DNA of 39,242 bases from Planctomycetales bacterium (GCA_027452145.1 DAIDHB010000199.1:1-39242); one strand, 5' to 3'. Shown: positions 8,194-17,528, counted from the stretch's first letter. A program made the numbers and translations. Notes: a model not told the origin generated them from the sequence alone.

Positions 8194-10410
8194 TCAGGCA
8201 GGCTCATGGTGCCCGAACCGCCAGGCGAGGAACGACTCGACCAGCAGCAGCACGAGCACCGCATACAGCATCGGCCGGTGCAGCTCGCCGCGGCGGCCGA
8301 CCGAGGCCGCGTCCCGCGTGAGCGCCTTCCAGTCCGACGGATGGACGTAGATGAACTTCCAGCCGGGCAGGATCTCCCCCAGCGCGGCCTCGTCGAGCTT
8401 CGCCAGGTCGCTCTCGGCCGGGTCGGGGTTCGCCGCGAACGACGATTCGACCGGCTGGGCCGTGCCGATCCGCAGCTTGTACTCGCCCGAGAGCTCGGTC
8501 TGCTCGAACTTCAACTGGCTGACCCGGCCCTTCGGGTCCGGGTCGAGCTTGGTGGTCACCTTGCGGCCGGCGGGCGTGACGATCGTGACGGGGGCCGAGG
8601 CCGCCGTCTCGGCGAACGAGCGGACGTACGGCTGGCCCACGCGGATGTTTTGCTCGGTCAAGCGACCCGCCGCCGCGCGCAGGACCATCTGCTGCATCAC
8701 CGGCGGATAGCTCTTGTGGATCGGCCAGCTCGTCCATCCGGTATCGGCCGAGGTCGCCACCAGGATCACGGTCCCGCGCTCGTGGGGCCACTCCACGACG
8801 GCCGGATCGCCGCGGTCGAACGACAGCGCCACCTGGGCCTTCGACTCCTTCGGCGGCGCGAGCTTGTGGTACTGCCAGGTCATCACCCGCGTCAGGCCGG
8901 CCGTCACCGGGTCGGCCTCGCCCTGGAACTCGGCCACCAGCGGATGGCGGAACCGCAGGGGGTTGAAGTAATACCCCGCCTGCTTCTTCGCGGCATCGCC
9001 GATACTCGGCCCGATCGAGGCCGGCAACAGCCCGTGGCCGTCGCGAAAGAGCAGCCGGTTGTAGTTGTCGGCCACGACCTGATCGCCGCCGAAGATCACC
9101 ACGCCGCCGCCCTGCTTCAGGTAATCCTCCAGGGCCGAGACCTCGGCCTGGCTGAACTGCGCGACGTTGCACAGCACGACGGTGTCATAGGCCGCCAGCT
9201 CGCGGCTGGCGAGCTGCGACTCCCCGACGACCTCGACCTTGACCGGGCTCGGCTGGCCGGGCGAGACCTCGCTCGGCGAGAGGGCCTGCGCGAGGTAGTC
9301 GGTCTCGGCCTGGTAGGGCTCGGACTTGAAGGAACCGTCCACCAGCAGGACCTTGAGCGACTCGCGGACCGGGACGACCAGCCAGCGGCGGTCGTCGAGC
9401 GGGAGCGAGTCCGAATCGAGGACCAGCTCGACGACGTGGTCCCCGGGCGTCGTGAACTCGTGGCGGAACACCACGGGCAGGTCGTCCCCCGCGGCGAGGC
9501 TCTCGGGCGCCGCGGCCGGGCTGAGCCGGCCGTCGACCGTCAACCGGGCCCGCAGCCCGTCGACCTTGTTCGGCCCGAAGTTGTGCACGACGCCCCGGAC
9601 CAGCACGCTCGTCCCGAGCGTGACCACCGGCACGTCGAGCCTCAGGTCGGTCACCGCGCGATTGGCGGCGTTCGGCTCGCCCAGGTCGAACAGGATCGAA
9701 TGCGGCTGCCTGGCCACGATCCGCGCGAGCGCCTGCTTCAGGCCCTCGTCCGCACCCTGCGGCGGACGCCAGCTCGTCGTCTGGAGGTCGGTCAGGAACA
9801 CGACTTCCTTCTGCGAGATCGTCGACGCCCCGAGCACCCGGTCCACCGCCTGGAGCGTCGCCGTCAGGTCGGTCCCCTCGTGGGTGATGGCCAGGTCGGC
9901 GAGCTCCTTCTCGACCTCCTTGAGGTTGTTCGACGGCGGGCCGATCACCACCCTCGGGGGCCGGCCCATCAGGATCACGCTGATCGCGTCCCCCTGCCGC
10001 GAGCCTTTCACCAGCTCGACCGCCAGCGCCCTGGCCTGGTCGAACCGACCCGTGCCGCCCGACGTGTATCCCATGCTCAGCGACGCGTCCAGCACGAGCA
10101 CGCGATGCACGCGACGGCCGACGATCACCGCGCCGAGCGATTCCAGGAACGGCCTGGCCATCGCCGAGACCACCAGCAGGATGATCAGCGTCCGCACGGC
10201 CAGCAAGAGCCACTGCTCGATCCGGATCCGCCGCTGGTTTTTCTTGATCGCGGCCAGCAGGAACCGCATCGCGGCCCACGGCACCTCGCGGAACTTCCGC
10301 CGGTTCAGCAGGTGGATCAGGATCGGGACCGACGCCGCCGCCAGCGCGTACAGGAGCGCGGGGTTCGCGAATCCGAGGGCGAGGATCAGGGGTAGCGTGT
10401 CATTGGTCAT
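8194..10410 (-). CDS. BatA-type N-terminal domain / vWA membrane protein
   Basis: This protein has 738 residues. The N-terminus (FANPALLYALAAASVPILIH, then LLNRRKFREVPWAAMRFL) is the BatA/aerotolerance-regulator N-terminal signature, with membrane helices at about 11-33 and 66-84. The vWA domain starts at about 101 (HRVLVLDASLSMGYTSGG, DxSxS at 108-112). Residues about 350-450 (KVLLVDGSFKSEPY ... YDTVVLCNVAQFS ... GGGVVIFGGDQV) form an amidotransferase-like fold, and a helix near 710-730 ends the chain with RFGHHEPA. In other bacteria BatA-type proteins work with MoxR and DUF58 proteins, which are encoded just upstream here. The ATG lies only two bases from a heptamer repeat array and has no Shine-Dalgarno sequence, so expression may depend on that array. 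Function beyond the family is unknown. Confidence 0.88.
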   Translation of the reverse strand: MTNDTLPLILALGFANPALLYALAAASVPILIHLLNRRKFREVPWAAMRFLLAAIKKNQRRIRIEQWLLLAVRTLIILLVVSAMARPFLESLGAVIVGRRVHRVLVLDASLSMGYTSGGTGRFDQARALAVELVKGSRQGDAISVILMGRPPRVVIGPPSNNLKEVEKELADLAITHEGTDLTATLQAVDRVLGASTISQKEVVFLTDLQTTSWRPPQGADEGLKQALARIVARQPHSILFDLGEPNAANRAVTDLRLDVPVVTLGTSVLVRGVVHNFGPNKVDGLRARLTVDGRLSPAAAPESLAAGDDLPVVFRHEFTTPGDHVVELVLDSDSLPLDDRRWLVVPVRESLKVLLVDGSFKSEPYQAETDYLAQALSPSEVSPGQPSPVKVEVVGESQLASRELAAYDTVVLCNVAQFSQAEVSALEDYLKQGGGVVIFGGDQVVADNYNRLLFRDGHGLLPASIGPSIGDAAKKQAGYYFNPLRFRHPLVAEFQGEADPVTAGLTRVMTWQYHKLAPPKESKAQVALSFDRGDPAVVEWPHERGTVILVATSADTGWTSWPIHKSYPPVMQQMVLRAAAGRLTEQNIRVGQPYVRSFAETAASAPVTIVTPAGRKVTTKLDPDPKGRVSQLKFEQTELSGEYKLRIGTAQPVESSFAANPDPAESDLAKLDEAALGEILPGWKFIYVHPSDWKALTRDAASVGRRGELHRPMLYAVLVLLLVESFLAWRFGHHEPA

Positions 10411-10412
10411 AA

Positions 10413-10538
10413 GTCAGTGGTCAGTGGTCAGTGGTCAGTGGTCAGTGGTCAGTGGTCAGTGGTCAGTGGTCAGTGGTCCATGGTCCGTGGTCGGTGCTCA
10501 GTGGGCGGTGGTCGGTGCTCAGTGGGCGGTCGTCAGTG
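10413..10538. repeat. Heptanucleotide tandem array GTCAGTG (9 perfect plus 9 diverged copies)
   Basis: From 10413 to 10475 the unit GTCAGTG is repeated nine times without error. From 10476 to 10538 nine further seven-base units keep the same register but carry substitutions (such as gtccatg, gtcggtg, ggcggtg). The array fills the start-proximal part of the gap upstream of the BatA-type gene. It resembles the short tandemly repeated repetitive (STRR) heptamers known from cyanobacteria in type, not in sequence. Confidence 0.95.
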
Positions 10539-10629
10539 GTCCTCTGGCGAGGTCAAGAGGTCCTCGCCATCTCGCGGCTATCGGCCTGGAACGCATCGGA
10601 TCGCGTCTACCCCTCCGGATGACTCTGAC

Positions 10630-10657
10630 CACTGACCACTGACCACTGACCACTGAC
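10630..10657. repeat. Inverted heptamer array CACTGAC (4 copies)
   Basis: Four perfect copies of CACTGAC, the reverse complement of the unit at 10413-10538, with a one-mismatch copy (ctctgac) just before. It begins three bases from the stop of the DUF58 gene. In the transcript the two arrays can pair in several registers, giving a stem of at least 28 bp with a loop of about 90 to 150 bases. Confidence 0.95.
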
Positions 10658-10660
10658 CGG

Positions 10661-11581
10661 TCATCGAACCCGGGCCGCCCGCGACGCGAGATAGCTGGAG
10701 AGCGGCAGGTCGAGCGTCTGATCGGTCCGCAGCGGAACGTAGTCGATGTCCATCATCCGGCATCCCTTCTTCAGCTCGCCGAGGAACGAGGACAGTTCCT
10801 CCTGGTACGCGCGGCGGAGGGCGTGGGGCTCGGTCAGCACCTCGGGCAGCCCTTCGAGCCCCTTGAACAGCGTGGCGGACCGGAAGGGGAACTCGAGCTC
10901 GGCGGGGTCGAGGATGTGGAACACGATCACCTCGTGACGCCGGTGGCGGAAGTGCCGCAGGCCCGCCAGGATCCGCGCGGGGTCGTCGAAAAGGTCCGAG
11001 AAGACGGCGACGACTCCCCGCTTCTTGAAACGTTCGGCCAGGTCGTGGAAGACGATCCCCATGTCCGACCTGTCCCGCGCGGGGGTGGCGTCGAGCATGT
11101 GGAGCAGTTCCTTCAGTTGCGAGGCCTGCCCGGCCGGCTTGAGGTAGCGGCGCACCGCGTCGTCGAACACGACCAGGCCGACCGAGTCCTGCTGCTGGAG
11201 GGTCATGTACGCCAGCGCCGCGGCCACGAACTGCGCGTACTGCAGCTTCGTGACGTTCTGGCCCGAGGCGTACGACATCGACTCGCTGGTGTCCAGCAAG
11301 AGGTACAGCAGGAGGTTCGTCTCCTCCTCGTACTGCTTGAGGTACAGCTTGTCGGTCTTCGACCAGACCTTCCAGTCGACGTGGCGGATGTCGTCCCCCG
11401 GCACGTACTCGCGATGCTCGGCGAACTCGACCGAGAATCCGTGGTACGGGCTGGGGTGCATCCCCGCGACGTAGCCCTCGACCAGCATCCGCGCCTGCAG
11501 GTCTAGCCCCTCGAGGCTAGCTAACGTTTGCGGATCTAAATATTTTAGGTAGTTTTCCACTTTGCTCGGCCTCGCTGTCAT
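10661..11581 (-). CDS. DUF58 family protein
   Basis: This protein has 306 residues. The DUF58 core is clear: [19 protein letters not shown] (46-64), then [20 protein letters not shown] (65-84) and the vWA-like [10 protein letters not shown] with metal-site residues D97, S99 and S101. No transmembrane helix is visible, unlike longer DUF58 proteins, so it is probably a cytoplasmic or peripheral partner. DUF58 proteins are encoded beside MoxR ATPases in many bacteria and are thought to act with them. The start overlaps the end of the MoxR gene by 65 bases. ATG at 11581 lacks a Shine-Dalgarno; GTG at 11560 (residue 8) has GCGAGG nine bases upstream and is a fair alternative. The codons in the overlap are unusually AT-rich. 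Confidence 0.9.
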   Translation of the reverse strand: MTARPSKVENYLKYLDPQTLASLEGLDLQARMLVEGYVAGMHPSPYHGFSVEFAEHREYVPGDDIRHVDWKVWSKTDKLYLKQYEEETNLLLYLLLDTSESMSYASGQNVTKLQYAQFVAAALAYMTLQQQDSVGLVVFDDAVRRYLKPAGQASQLKELLHMLDATPARDRSDMGIVFHDLAERFKKRGVVAVFSDLFDDPARILAGLRHFRHRRHEVIVFHILDPAELEFPFRSATLFKGLEGLPEVLTEPHALRRAYQEELSSFLGELKKGCRMMDIDYVPLRTDQTLDLPLSSYLASRAARVR

Positions 11582-12596
11582 CGACGGGGACCGCCTGGAT
11601 CAGCCGCGCGACGATGTCGTCGGGCCTCAAGCCCTCGGCCTCGGCGTTGAAGTTGGTGATGATCCGATGACGCAGGACCGGCCCGGCGACGAACTGGATG
11701 TCGTCGGTCGAGACGTGGTAGCGCCCGTGCAGGACCGCGCGGGCCTTGGCGGCCAGAACGAGGTACTGGCTGGCGCGCGGCCCGGCGCCCCAGCTCACGT
11801 AGTCGCGGACGAAGTCGGGTACGTCTCTGGCCTTCCGGGTGCTGCGGGTCAGCCGGATCGCGTACCGCGAGACGTGGTCGGCGATCGGGACCTTGCGCAC
11901 CAGCTCCTGGAGCGACAGGATGTCGGCGCCCGAGAGGACCTTGGTGACGCTGGGCCGGAACACCGAGGTCGTCAGCCGGACGATGTCGAGCTCCTCGTCC
12001 TCGGAGGGGTAGTCGACCAGGATGTTGAACATGAACCGGTCGAGCTGCGCCTCGGGGAGCGGATAGGTCCCCTCCTGCTCGATCGGGTTCTGCGTCGCGA
12101 GGACGAAGAACGGGTCGGGCAGCCGGTGCCGCTCGCCGCCGACCGTCACCTGCCGCTCCTGCATCGCCTCGAGCAGCGCGGCCTGCGTCTTGGGCGGGGT
12201 CCGGTTGATCTCGTCGGCGAGGACGATGTTGGCGAAGATCGGCCCACGGAGGAACTTGAACTGGCGCACTCCGGTCGCCTTGTCCTCCTGGATCACCTCG
12301 GTGCCGGTGATGTCCGAGGGCATCAGGTCGGGGGTGAACTGGATGCGGTTGTAGCTCAGGTTGAGCGCGTCGGCGAGCGTGTGGATCATCAGCGTCTTGG
12401 CCAGGCCAGGCACGCCGATCAGGAGGCAGTGGCCTCGCGCGAAGATCGCGATCAGCAGCTCCTCGAGGACGTTCTGCTGGCCGACGATGACCTTGCCCAT
12501 CTCGGACTTGAGCCGGGAGAAGGCGTCCTTCAGCCGCTCGACGGCGGCGAGGTCCCCCTCGCTCGGCCGGGTTTCTTCGGGTGTCGCGTCACTCAC
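11517..12596 (-). CDS. MoxR-family AAA+ ATPase
   Basis: This protein has 359 residues from the GTG at 12596, chosen because AGGAG lies seven bases upstream; a longer open frame to 12710 has a proline/arginine-rich beginning unlike the family. Walker A is GVPGLAKT (61-68), Walker B LADEINR (126-132), followed by [20 protein letters not shown] and the sensor-type [20 protein letters not shown], all standard for MoxR. These ATPases are thought to remodel or assist maturation of protein complexes, usually with vWA-domain partners, which follow here in order: DUF58, BatA-type and a second vWA protein. The gene is the first of the seven-gene run. It likely acts in the cytoplasm at the inner face of the membrane. 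Family certain; client unknown. Confidence 0.95.
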   Translation of the reverse strand: MSDATPEETRPSEGDLAAVERLKDAFSRLKSEMGKVIVGQQNVLEELLIAIFARGHCLLIGVPGLAKTLMIHTLADALNLSYNRIQFTPDLMPSDITGTEVIQEDKATGVRQFKFLRGPIFANIVLADEINRTPPKTQAALLEAMQERQVTVGGERHRLPDPFFVLATQNPIEQEGTYPLPEAQLDRFMFNILVDYPSEDEELDIVRLTTSVFRPSVTKVLSGADILSLQELVRKVPIADHVSRYAIRLTRSTRKARDVPDFVRDYVSWGAGPRASQYLVLAAKARAVLHGRYHVSTDDIQFVAGPVLRHRIITNFNAEAEGLRPDDIVARLIQAVPVDDSEAEQSGKLPKIFRSANVS

Positions 12597-12950
12597 GCAG
12601 TCTCTCCTGTGCGATCGGTCGGTCGGCTCGGCCAGGTTGGGGAATCTCGCGGGAATGCCCTCGCCGCCGGGCCGCGATGGCGGGACGCGGCCGAAGGGCC
12701 TCTGAAGCAATCGAATCCGAAATATAAATCGAAGAGAGCGAATCGAGACCAGCGACGATCCAGTCGGGACTTCTGCGGGTTCGCTCTCACCTTTCCGCTG
12801 GTTGTCTACGTTTTTTTCGACACTCCTCGCCGAACACCACGTGGCTGAGGCTCGGCCCCTGCGGATCGGTCCGTGCCCCGCAGGGGCGATTCCTGGTGGT
12901 GTCCAGCGAGTCGTCTCCCCTCTTTACATCCTCAATGACGAACGGAACTC
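12597..12950. other. Intergenic region upstream of the MoxR gene, with AT-rich promoter-like patch
   Basis: This 354-base gap lies between the MoxR start and the stop of the PQQ protein gene. It contains an AT-rich patch whose minus strand reads TTTATATTTCGG (TATATT at 12721-12726), a possible -10 about 125 bases before the MoxR start, but no convincing -35. A T7 run lies at 12811-12817 and a hairpin at 12855-12887. No gene is visible. Confidence 0.45.
12855..12887. terminator. Hairpin downstream of the PQQ protein gene
   Basis: GCCCCTGCGG (12855-12864) pairs perfectly with CCGCAGGGGC (12878-12887) across 13 bases. It lies 63 bases after the stop of the PQQ gene on its transcript. No adjacent T tract is present, so termination is a guess; it may only be a processing barrier separating this gene from the MoxR run. 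Confidence 0.4.
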
Positions 12951-15900
12951 TCATCGCGCCGGGCCATCGGGGCGCGCCGGGGATCGGCCGCCGGGATCGC
13001 GACTGGCGAGCCCCCAGACACCCCGGGGCGTTGCCACCACAGCCCCCAGGTTGTCGAGGTTGAACGTCAAGAGGCCCTCACCGGGCCGCGGCCCCCGCGC
13101 GGGGGCCGGCCGGTCCGCCCGACCTTCGGTCTCCGACGGGCTGATCGGGAACAGCATGCGCTGCACCAGGGCACCATCGTCGCGCCGGCGCACCAGGACC
13201 GGGACGAACTCGGAGTCGTCCCGGCCGTCCTGGACCCCGCGGTGCGGGTAGCAGAACACGTGGCGGGAGTTCAGCGCGAGCGACCAGCGGTCCTCATCGC
13301 CGCGCCAGCTCGTGGTCCAGAGTGGCTTGCCGTCGGCCAGCGAGATCGCCCGGAGCGTGACCGTCGAGGAGAACCGCGAGATCGCGTAGAACCGATCGGC
13401 GTCGAAGGCCATCGACGACGCGTTCTGGCTCATGTCCTCGTAGCCGAGCGAGCACGACCAGCGCTTCGCGCCGGTCGCCGGATCCAGGCGGATCAGCGTC
13501 CGGCCGTCGTGCAACTCGAGCACCAGGTCGCCCCCGCCCATGAGCCGGGGCGGGCCGTTGACCGGCATGACCTCGCTCTCGCGGTACTCCCAGACGACCT
13601 GCCCGGTCCCGAGGTCCAGCTTCTTGACGGTCCGCAGGTCCACGACGATCAGGACGTTGTCGTCGTCCAGCGGAAGCGGCGGGCGGTCGAGCTGGTCCGA
13701 CTCGCCGAGCGCCGCGCGGGCGACGGGCCGGCCGTCGTCGGTCCGGAGCACCAGGATCTGGTTGGGCCGGTCGACCTGAAGGACGACGCGCTCGGCGCCC
13801 ACCCAGATGTTCTCATTGATCTCGCCGGGCGGCGACGTGTACGACCAGTCGAGCGCGCCGGTGTCGCCGTCGAGCGCCAGCAGCTCGGCGGTTCCGCGCA
13901 GGCAGAAGACCCGCCCCTTGACCAGCCGGAATCCGTGCAGGTCCAGCCGCGCCCGGCGTCGGCTCGCGTCGGGGGTCTCGTCGGACGCGGCGAACGGATC
14001 GGGGCGCGTCGAGGCGTCCGCCTCGCCGCCGCTGCGATACCGCCAGATCACGCCGCCGTCGGCCAGGTCGAGCGCCGCGACCTGTCGATGTCCGGCCGCG
14101 ATCAGCCGATCGTCGAGGTAGCCGACCCACTCGGCCGGCTCGCCCAGTTGGGTCGTCCAGCGCACGCTCCCGTCCGAGGCGTCGAGGAGCGTCACGGCGT
14201 CGCGGTCGCCGAGCACGATCCGGCTGGCCTGGAGCGACGGCACGACTCCCACGGTCGACAGCGCCCGCAGGCCGCGGGGCTCCGAGGGCGACCACTGCCA
14301 CCTGCGGAACATCGGCGGCGCGCCAGGTGCCCGGTCGCGGTCGTCGATCAGGCGCGCGTACGGCTCGCGCGCGAGGTTTTGCGCCACCTGCTCGGCGGCC
14401 GAGGTGCCCGAGGTGCCCACGCGGGCGGCGGGGTAACGCGAGGCCAGCTCCTGGTAGCTTTCCAGCGCGGCGACAAACAGCTTGCGCTCCTCGTGGATTC
14501 GCGCCATCGACCAGAGGGCCGAGGCCCGCCGCGATTCGTCGGGAGCGACCAGCGAGAGCCGCCTGTACGCCCGCGCGGCGTCCGCAAGCCGGCCGGCCGC
14601 CTCGTGCACGGCGCCCAGCTCGCCCAGCGCGTCGGGGACCGCCAGCGCGACCGGGTAGTCCCGGCCAATCTCCGTGAGCACGTGCGCGTCCCGCTCCCTC
14701 CGCCCGCGCTCCAGAAGGGCGGCGGCCTGCCGATCGCACGCCTTGTAGGCATCCCGGCCGTGCTCCTTCACGATGGCCGCCAGGCGGTCGGACACCAGCA
14801 GGTCGGCGCGGATCGTCCGGCGCCCGTCGTCGGCGGCCACCGGCAGGGGTCGAAGCCGGGGGTCGAGCAGCACCTGCTCGAGGGCCTCGACGGCCTCGCC
14901 CGGCCGCGAGGCCTCGAGATGGATATCGGCCAGCGCCAGCCGGGCTTCCAGCCGCTCCGAGTCCGACCGCGCGCAGCCGGCCGCCGCGTCCAGCCGGCGG
15001 ATTGCCGCATCCCATCGCCGCGCCTTCCGCGCGACCGATGCCTGTCGCACCAGCAGCCGGAACAGATGGTCTCGCGCCGCCCCGGCGAGCGGGACGCCGT
15101 CCACCGCCTCCTCCGGCCGCGCCAGTTGAATCGCCTCGCTGTACGATGCCAGCGCCGTCTCGTCCTGGCCGACGGCCTCGGCGGCGCGGGCCAGCCGGTA
15201 ATGGTTCAATGCCTTCTTCGGCGAGCGGACGATCAGGTCGCGATAGCGGTCGATCAGGCGGCTATTCTGGCAGAAGACGACCAGCCCGTCCTCCTGGGCC
15301 ACGATGAGATACCCGTCGCCGGCGACCAGATTGCCCCCGCGGGTATGGTAGGCCTCCTGGAGCTTGATCGGGGGCGCGGCCCGCAGCGCCGTCCGCTGAT
15401 CGAGGACCTCGATCTGCGTCTTCGTCGGCCAGTAGATCAGGTCGCCGGCGAGTAACCCGCGCCCGTATCCCTCGTGCGACTTGTTCGCCGCGTCGGGCCA
15501 CGACCCCGCGACCTTTCCCGTCGCCACGTCCAGCAGTACGACCCGGTCGCCGGTCACGACCAGCCGGCCCTTCGCGACGCCCAGGACGTGCGCCAGCTTG
15601 ATGTCGTCGGCGATGGGCTCGGTCTTCCAGAGCAGCCGGCCGGTCGCGGCGTCGAAGGCCAGGATCGAGTCCGCGTCGGCGGGGGCGACCAGCACCCGGC
15701 CGTCGTGGACCACGGCCGGATTCAGGTCGCGATCGGTCGACTGGCCCATCCGATCGGGATCCTTGCGCGGGTACGAGGCCACCCACTGCGTCGCCCCGGT
15801 CTCGGCGTCCAGCGCGACCACCGCGCCCAGGTTGGTCTGGTAATAGACACGCGACCCGTCGAGGGTCAACAGGCGGTGCCGGAAGTCGCCCGGCGTGGGG

Positions 15901-17528
15901 ATCGTGTTCATCGGCATGCCGAACCCGCCCATGATCTGGTCCGCCTCGGGCTGGGCCCCGCCGACCCGGCGAATCCACCGGGGCTCGCCGGTCCCGGCGT
16001 CCAGGCACGCCACGTACAGCATGGTCTCCTGCCCGCGGTCGGTCGCCGCCGCGAAGACGCTGCGGCCGTCCGCGACCGGCGTGCCCTCGAAGTTGAGCGT
16101 CCGGCTCGGGATCCCGGCGCGCTCGGGGAGCTCGAGGTCGATCGCCCGCTTCTCCCACACGAGCTTCCCCTGGCTGCCCCAGTCGAGCGCGACGATCGAG
16201 CTGGTCCCCGGCTCGAACCGGGACGGCCCCCGGGTGTGCTGGAAGGACGTGCTGCTCTGCCCCATCCGCGCGTAGATTCGACGGCCGCTGGCCGTCAGCG
16301 TGTACCGCGGGATGACGCCCGACGACCGCGTCGCACGCACGAGCCCGTTGCCATTCTCTGGGTCGTGCTGCCACGCCGGGCTGACGGGCCGGGCATCGCC
16401 CCCGTCGGACCCGGCCGGCCGATCGCCGAGGTTATAGGCCGTCACCCGCGACCCGTCGCAGATCACGACCTGATCGCCCAGCACGATCGGGTGGAAGGCC
16501 AGGAGCTGCTCCGGACGGACCGGCGCGCTGGGCATGCCCATGCCCGGGAACCGCGCCACTGGCGCGCGGGACGTCGAGACCTTGTCGAGCTCGATCCGCC
16601 ACTGCACCTGCCCCACGTCGATCGGCCCGGGCACGACGCGGGTGCGCTCCGCTGACCCGGCGAAGGTCGGCCAGCGGCCGTCGGGCTCGGAGGGAAGTTC
16701 CAGACGATCGCGGGCCACCGCCTGGGCGAGAATCTCGGCATACGGACCCGTCCGCCCGGCCAGCGTGCCTTTGGCCCCGGGATGGGCCTTCGCGAAGGCG
16801 TCCAGGTCGGCGCGGGCCGGCGGATGCCCCAGCCCGGCCCGGCACAGCCATCGCTTCGCGGCGACCCGGGCCAGGTCGACGCTGGGATCCGGGTGGACCA
16901 GGAGCGCCGGGTCGTCGGCGTGGTCGGGCACGAGCTGCGAGTAGTAGCCGAGTGCCTCGGCGAATCGGCCCTCCTGGAATGCCAGGTCGCCGAGCAGCTC
17001 GAGGGCGTCGTCCCCCCAGGCGCTGCAAAACGCCTGATCGACCACCCGGAGGAGCAGTTGAGGGTCACGCGCGGCGGCGCCGTCGCGATACCAGCGCCCG
17101 GCGAGCGGGTCCATGCGGTTGCGGTAGGCCGCCCTCGCCTCGGGGGGGAGCGCCGCGATCAGCCGATGGCAGTAGCGCCGGGCGTCGACATAGAGCTCGC
17201 TCGAATCGGTCGGGTCCGCGCCCGGCTGGTCGCGCGGCACCCTGACGACCTTCCCGGCATAGCGCTCGATGACCCGCTGGTACAGGTCGACCGCCTCGGA
17301 CCACTGCCGGTCGCGGGCCTGATTGGCCGCGTTGCGAAGCTGGTTGAGCGCGTCCTTGTTATCGTCGGGCTTGAAGTTCGCGGCGTTCCGCGACGGCCCC
17401 TGGGCGGCCGCCGGAGCCGGCCGCCATCCCGGGGCCGCGATCGCGACGAGCGCAACGAGCCACGAGGCGATCGTCGGGGAGATTCGCCCCGTTCGCGCGG
17501 TGGTCACGGTCGGATTGATGCCGCCCAT
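12951..17528 (-). CDS. Giant exported TPR / PQQ beta-propeller protein
   Basis: This protein has 1525 residues from ATG at 17528, chosen because it places a signal peptide at the start (hydrophobic 19-33, cleavage near PAPAAA-Q at 42) and has AGGGAAGG just upstream; an earlier in-frame ATG at 17627 would add 33 residues ahead of it. The order is: N-terminal helical repeats resembling TPRs; a first propeller region with PQQ-like blades (VVALDAETGATQW, ILAFDAATGRLLW); a helical part with TPR pattern (HYRLARAAEAVGQDETALASY); and a second propeller region (VAALDLADGGVIW, LLALDGDTGALDW, KKLDLGTGQVVW). The AxDxxTGxxxW blades match the PQQ-like/BamB superfamily. No PQQ-dehydrogenase active-site motif was recognised, so a binding or scaffold role is more likely. 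It has its own promoter and is separated by 354 bases from the MoxR run. Confidence 0.88.
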   Translation of the reverse strand: MGGINPTVTTARTGRISPTIASWLVALVAIAAPGWRPAPAAAQGPSRNAANFKPDDNKDALNQLRNAANQARDRQWSEAVDLYQRVIERYAGKVVRVPRDQPGADPTDSSELYVDARRYCHRLIAALPPEARAAYRNRMDPLAGRWYRDGAAARDPQLLLRVVDQAFCSAWGDDALELLGDLAFQEGRFAEALGYYSQLVPDHADDPALLVHPDPSVDLARVAAKRWLCRAGLGHPPARADLDAFAKAHPGAKGTLAGRTGPYAEILAQAVARDRLELPSEPDGRWPTFAGSAERTRVVPGPIDVGQVQWRIELDKVSTSRAPVARFPGMGMPSAPVRPEQLLAFHPIVLGDQVVICDGSRVTAYNLGDRPAGSDGGDARPVSPAWQHDPENGNGLVRATRSSGVIPRYTLTASGRRIYARMGQSSTSFQHTRGPSRFEPGTSSIVALDWGSQGKLVWEKRAIDLELPERAGIPSRTLNFEGTPVADGRSVFAAATDRGQETMLYVACLDAGTGEPRWIRRVGGAQPEADQIMGGFGMPMNTIPTPGDFRHRLLTLDGSRVYYQTNLGAVVALDAETGATQWVASYPRKDPDRMGQSTDRDLNPAVVHDGRVLVAPADADSILAFDAATGRLLWKTEPIADDIKLAHVLGVAKGRLVVTGDRVVLLDVATGKVAGSWPDAANKSHEGYGRGLLAGDLIYWPTKTQIEVLDQRTALRAAPPIKLQEAYHTRGGNLVAGDGYLIVAQEDGLVVFCQNSRLIDRYRDLIVRSPKKALNHYRLARAAEAVGQDETALASYSEAIQLARPEEAVDGVPLAGAARDHLFRLLVRQASVARKARRWDAAIRRLDAAAGCARSDSERLEARLALADIHLEASRPGEAVEALEQVLLDPRLRPLPVAADDGRRTIRADLLVSDRLAAIVKEHGRDAYKACDRQAAALLERGRRERDAHVLTEIGRDYPVALAVPDALGELGAVHEAAGRLADAARAYRRLSLVAPDESRRASALWSMARIHEERKLFVAALESYQELASRYPAARVGTSGTSAAEQVAQNLAREPYARLIDDRDRAPGAPPMFRRWQWSPSEPRGLRALSTVGVVPSLQASRIVLGDRDAVTLLDASDGSVRWTTQLGEPAEWVGYLDDRLIAAGHRQVAALDLADGGVIWRYRSGGEADASTRPDPFAASDETPDASRRRARLDLHGFRLVKGRVFCLRGTAELLALDGDTGALDWSYTSPPGEINENIWVGAERVVLQVDRPNQILVLRTDDGRPVARAALGESDQLDRPPLPLDDDNVLIVVDLRTVKKLDLGTGQVVWEYRESEVMPVNGPPRLMGGGDLVLELHDGRTLIRLDPATGAKRWSCSLGYEDMSQNASSMAFDADRFYAISRFSSTVTLRAISLADGKPLWTTSWRGDEDRWSLALNSRHVFCYPHRGVQDGRDDSEFVPVLVRRRDDGALVQRMLFPISPSETEGRADRPAPARGPRPGEGLLTFNLDNLGAVVATPRGVWGLASRDPGGRSPARPDGPAR

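Noticed and set aside
10413..10538. CRISPR array
   Set aside because: Units are seven bases, directly abutting, with no spacers; no cas genes are nearby.
10417..10635. Open frames encoding WSVVSGQ-type repeats
   Set aside because: They are a seven-base tandem repeat read in three frames, each giving the same seven-residue cycle. There is no Shine-Dalgarno and no non-repeat core.
12811..12817. T7 run as a terminator
   Set aside because: It is on the plus strand with no plus-strand gene upstream and no stem immediately before it.
13242..15455. Long open frame antisense to the PQQ protein gene
   Set aside because: Arg/Asp/His-rich translation with no motif, whereas the opposite strand shows propeller blades throughout.
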